Source: Lamprocystis purpurea DSM 4197
Lineage (GTDB): Bacteria; Pseudomonadota; Gammaproteobacteria; Chromatiales; Chromatiaceae
Assembly (NCBI RefSeq): GCF_000379525.1
Contig: NZ_KB902510.1
Span: 1 to 64,000, forward strand
Reading direction: 5' to 3'
DNA: 64,000 bases
Below, in pieces: positions 63,271 through 64,000 of this stretch; the first letter of the stretch is position 1, and each line of letters starts with the position of its first letter. A model generated the notes under the pieces. That model saw only the letters and a list, made by a program, of their open reading frames with translations. It did no database searches and was not told where the DNA came from. The translations under genes and the position numbers were made by a program.

Positions 63271-64000
63271 CTATTCTGGTGTGGCAGCCGCCATCGGCAG
63301 GATCACGAATCCAGCGGGGACAGCGCAAACTTTGTCCTTTTTTTTACCCGCATCGCCATCGATCACCACTAGGGCTTGACCGTCGAAGATCGCAAGCCCC
63401 TCCGCCGACGACGGCAGGTCGTCGCGAACCAACTCGGGCTCGATGATCGCATCCGCGTCCAGCGCACCCGCCCGGAAACGCCGGAGTTGGAAGGGCTCCG
63501 CCGTACCGCCTTCCTGGTCTTCCGGCGGGCCGGCAATGACCCAGACCCAGCCATCGGCAAAGGCGAGATCACGAATCCCGCGCCTGCCCAGATCGAGCAC
63601 GGCTACGCGATCGAACGTATACGCGTCCAGTCCCTTTAGATGCATGAGCATGGCAAGGTCGCGGCGACTCGTCAGGGTCGGATGCGCGGACAGCAACGGC
63701 GAGCGCAGCCCGATCCACAGGTCGGGCGCGGCTACCGTGGAGACGTTCACCGCCCCTTCGGCGTTGAAGGCATCGACTTGTTTGCAGCGTTTCCGGTCCT
63801 TGGCGACCGCGTCGGCCGCGGCTTCCACCCGGTCGATCTCAGCGCAGGCGGCCCGCACGAGCGGGCTGGTCGGCGCTGGATCGCCGAACAGTGCGGCGCA
63901 GCCGATCACACCCGACGCTGTCACCTTGATGGCCGTTTGCGCCACCCCCGGCTTGCCGATGATGCCGAAGCGGCGCCGGTTGTCCTTCGCCTCGCACTCC
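63271..64000 (-). CDS. DUF3616-like protein, 3' part (runs off the window)
   Basis: The frame is open from the window end to a stop at 63271 and gives at least 242 residues. The GTG at 63945 is not a convincing start because ECEAKDNRRRFGIIGKPG continues upstream. Repeated strand motifs (DLWIGLRSPLL, VAVLDLGRRGIRDLAF, SAEGLAIFDGQALVVIDGD) fit a DUF3616-type beta-propeller. The missing N-terminus lies beyond 64000. Confidence 0.7.
   Translation of the reverse strand, partial: ECEAKDNRRRFGIIGKPGVAQTAIKVTASGVIGCAALFGDPAPTSPLVRAACAEIDRVEAAADAVAKDRKRCKQVDAFNAEGAVNVSTVAAPDLWIGLRSPLLSAHPTLTSRRDLAMLMHLKGLDAYTFDRVAVLDLGRRGIRDLAFADGWVWVIAGPPEDQEGGTAEPFQLRRFRAGALDADAIIEPELVRDDLPSSAEGLAIFDGQALVVIDGDAGKKKDKVCAVPAGFVILPMAAATPE

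Overview
The window is about 66% G+C and looks like a chromosome segment from a gammaproteobacterium, most probably a purple sulfur bacterium of the Chromatiaceae. The reasons are the order rpoE-rseA-rseB-mucD-lepA-lepB-rnc-era-recO-pdxJ with divergent nadB, the orphan ExeA/GspB pair, and many conserved hypothetical genes of a kind I associate with that family. The genus is inference. I see no rRNA, tRNA, CRISPR array or intact insertion sequence.

Layout: 1-1500 is an edge of decay and acquisition, with half of a dispersed repeat, an AT-rich acquired gene, and a broken second copy of the 3' end of the glgC-like gene. 1256-13190 is one long minus-strand housekeeping block. It runs from the sigma-E envelope-stress system (rpoE, rseA, rseB, mucD) through lepA, lepB, a DUF4845 protein, rnc, era, recO and pdxJ to a GlgC-like protein with a damaged active site and a DUF1289 protein; many of its genes overlap by 4-17 bases. 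nadB (13410-15041) is divergent.

15075-35445 mixes paralogous unknowns, a DNA glycosylase, an HPF-like protein, ExeA/GspB, malate synthase G and a small lower-GC islet (25663-28181). The islet holds an AAA ATPase with a DUF4276 (TOPRIM-like) partner and a Phd/VapC toxin-antitoxin pair. After it come a zinc-ribbon membrane protein, comF, a glycerate kinase and a DUF418 protein.

35562-43561 holds lpdA, two decaying genes (a beta-helix protein and a UbiB/AarF kinase that has lost its catalytic core), a PIF1-like helicase with an HRDC-like end, and a GMC oxidoreductase. 43886-51606 is a tandem pair of very similar large secreted proteins of about 1250 residues (beta-helix, FG-GAP-like and TolB-like repeats).

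52050-58575 is a compact plus-strand operon: a secreted von Willebrand factor A protein resembling the periplasmic part of the type VI secretion kinase PpkA, then TagT, TagS, TagR and TagQ-like proteins. It looks like a PpkA/TagQRST envelope-sensing module whose sensor is separated from any kinase. No type VI structural gene is present here. 59386-61241 is a NarL-type two-component pair. 61611-63165 is a mosaic of truncated genes, and a DUF3616-like gene runs off the right end.

Several dispersed palindromic repeats sit in the intergenic spaces, and several tandem repeats were found.
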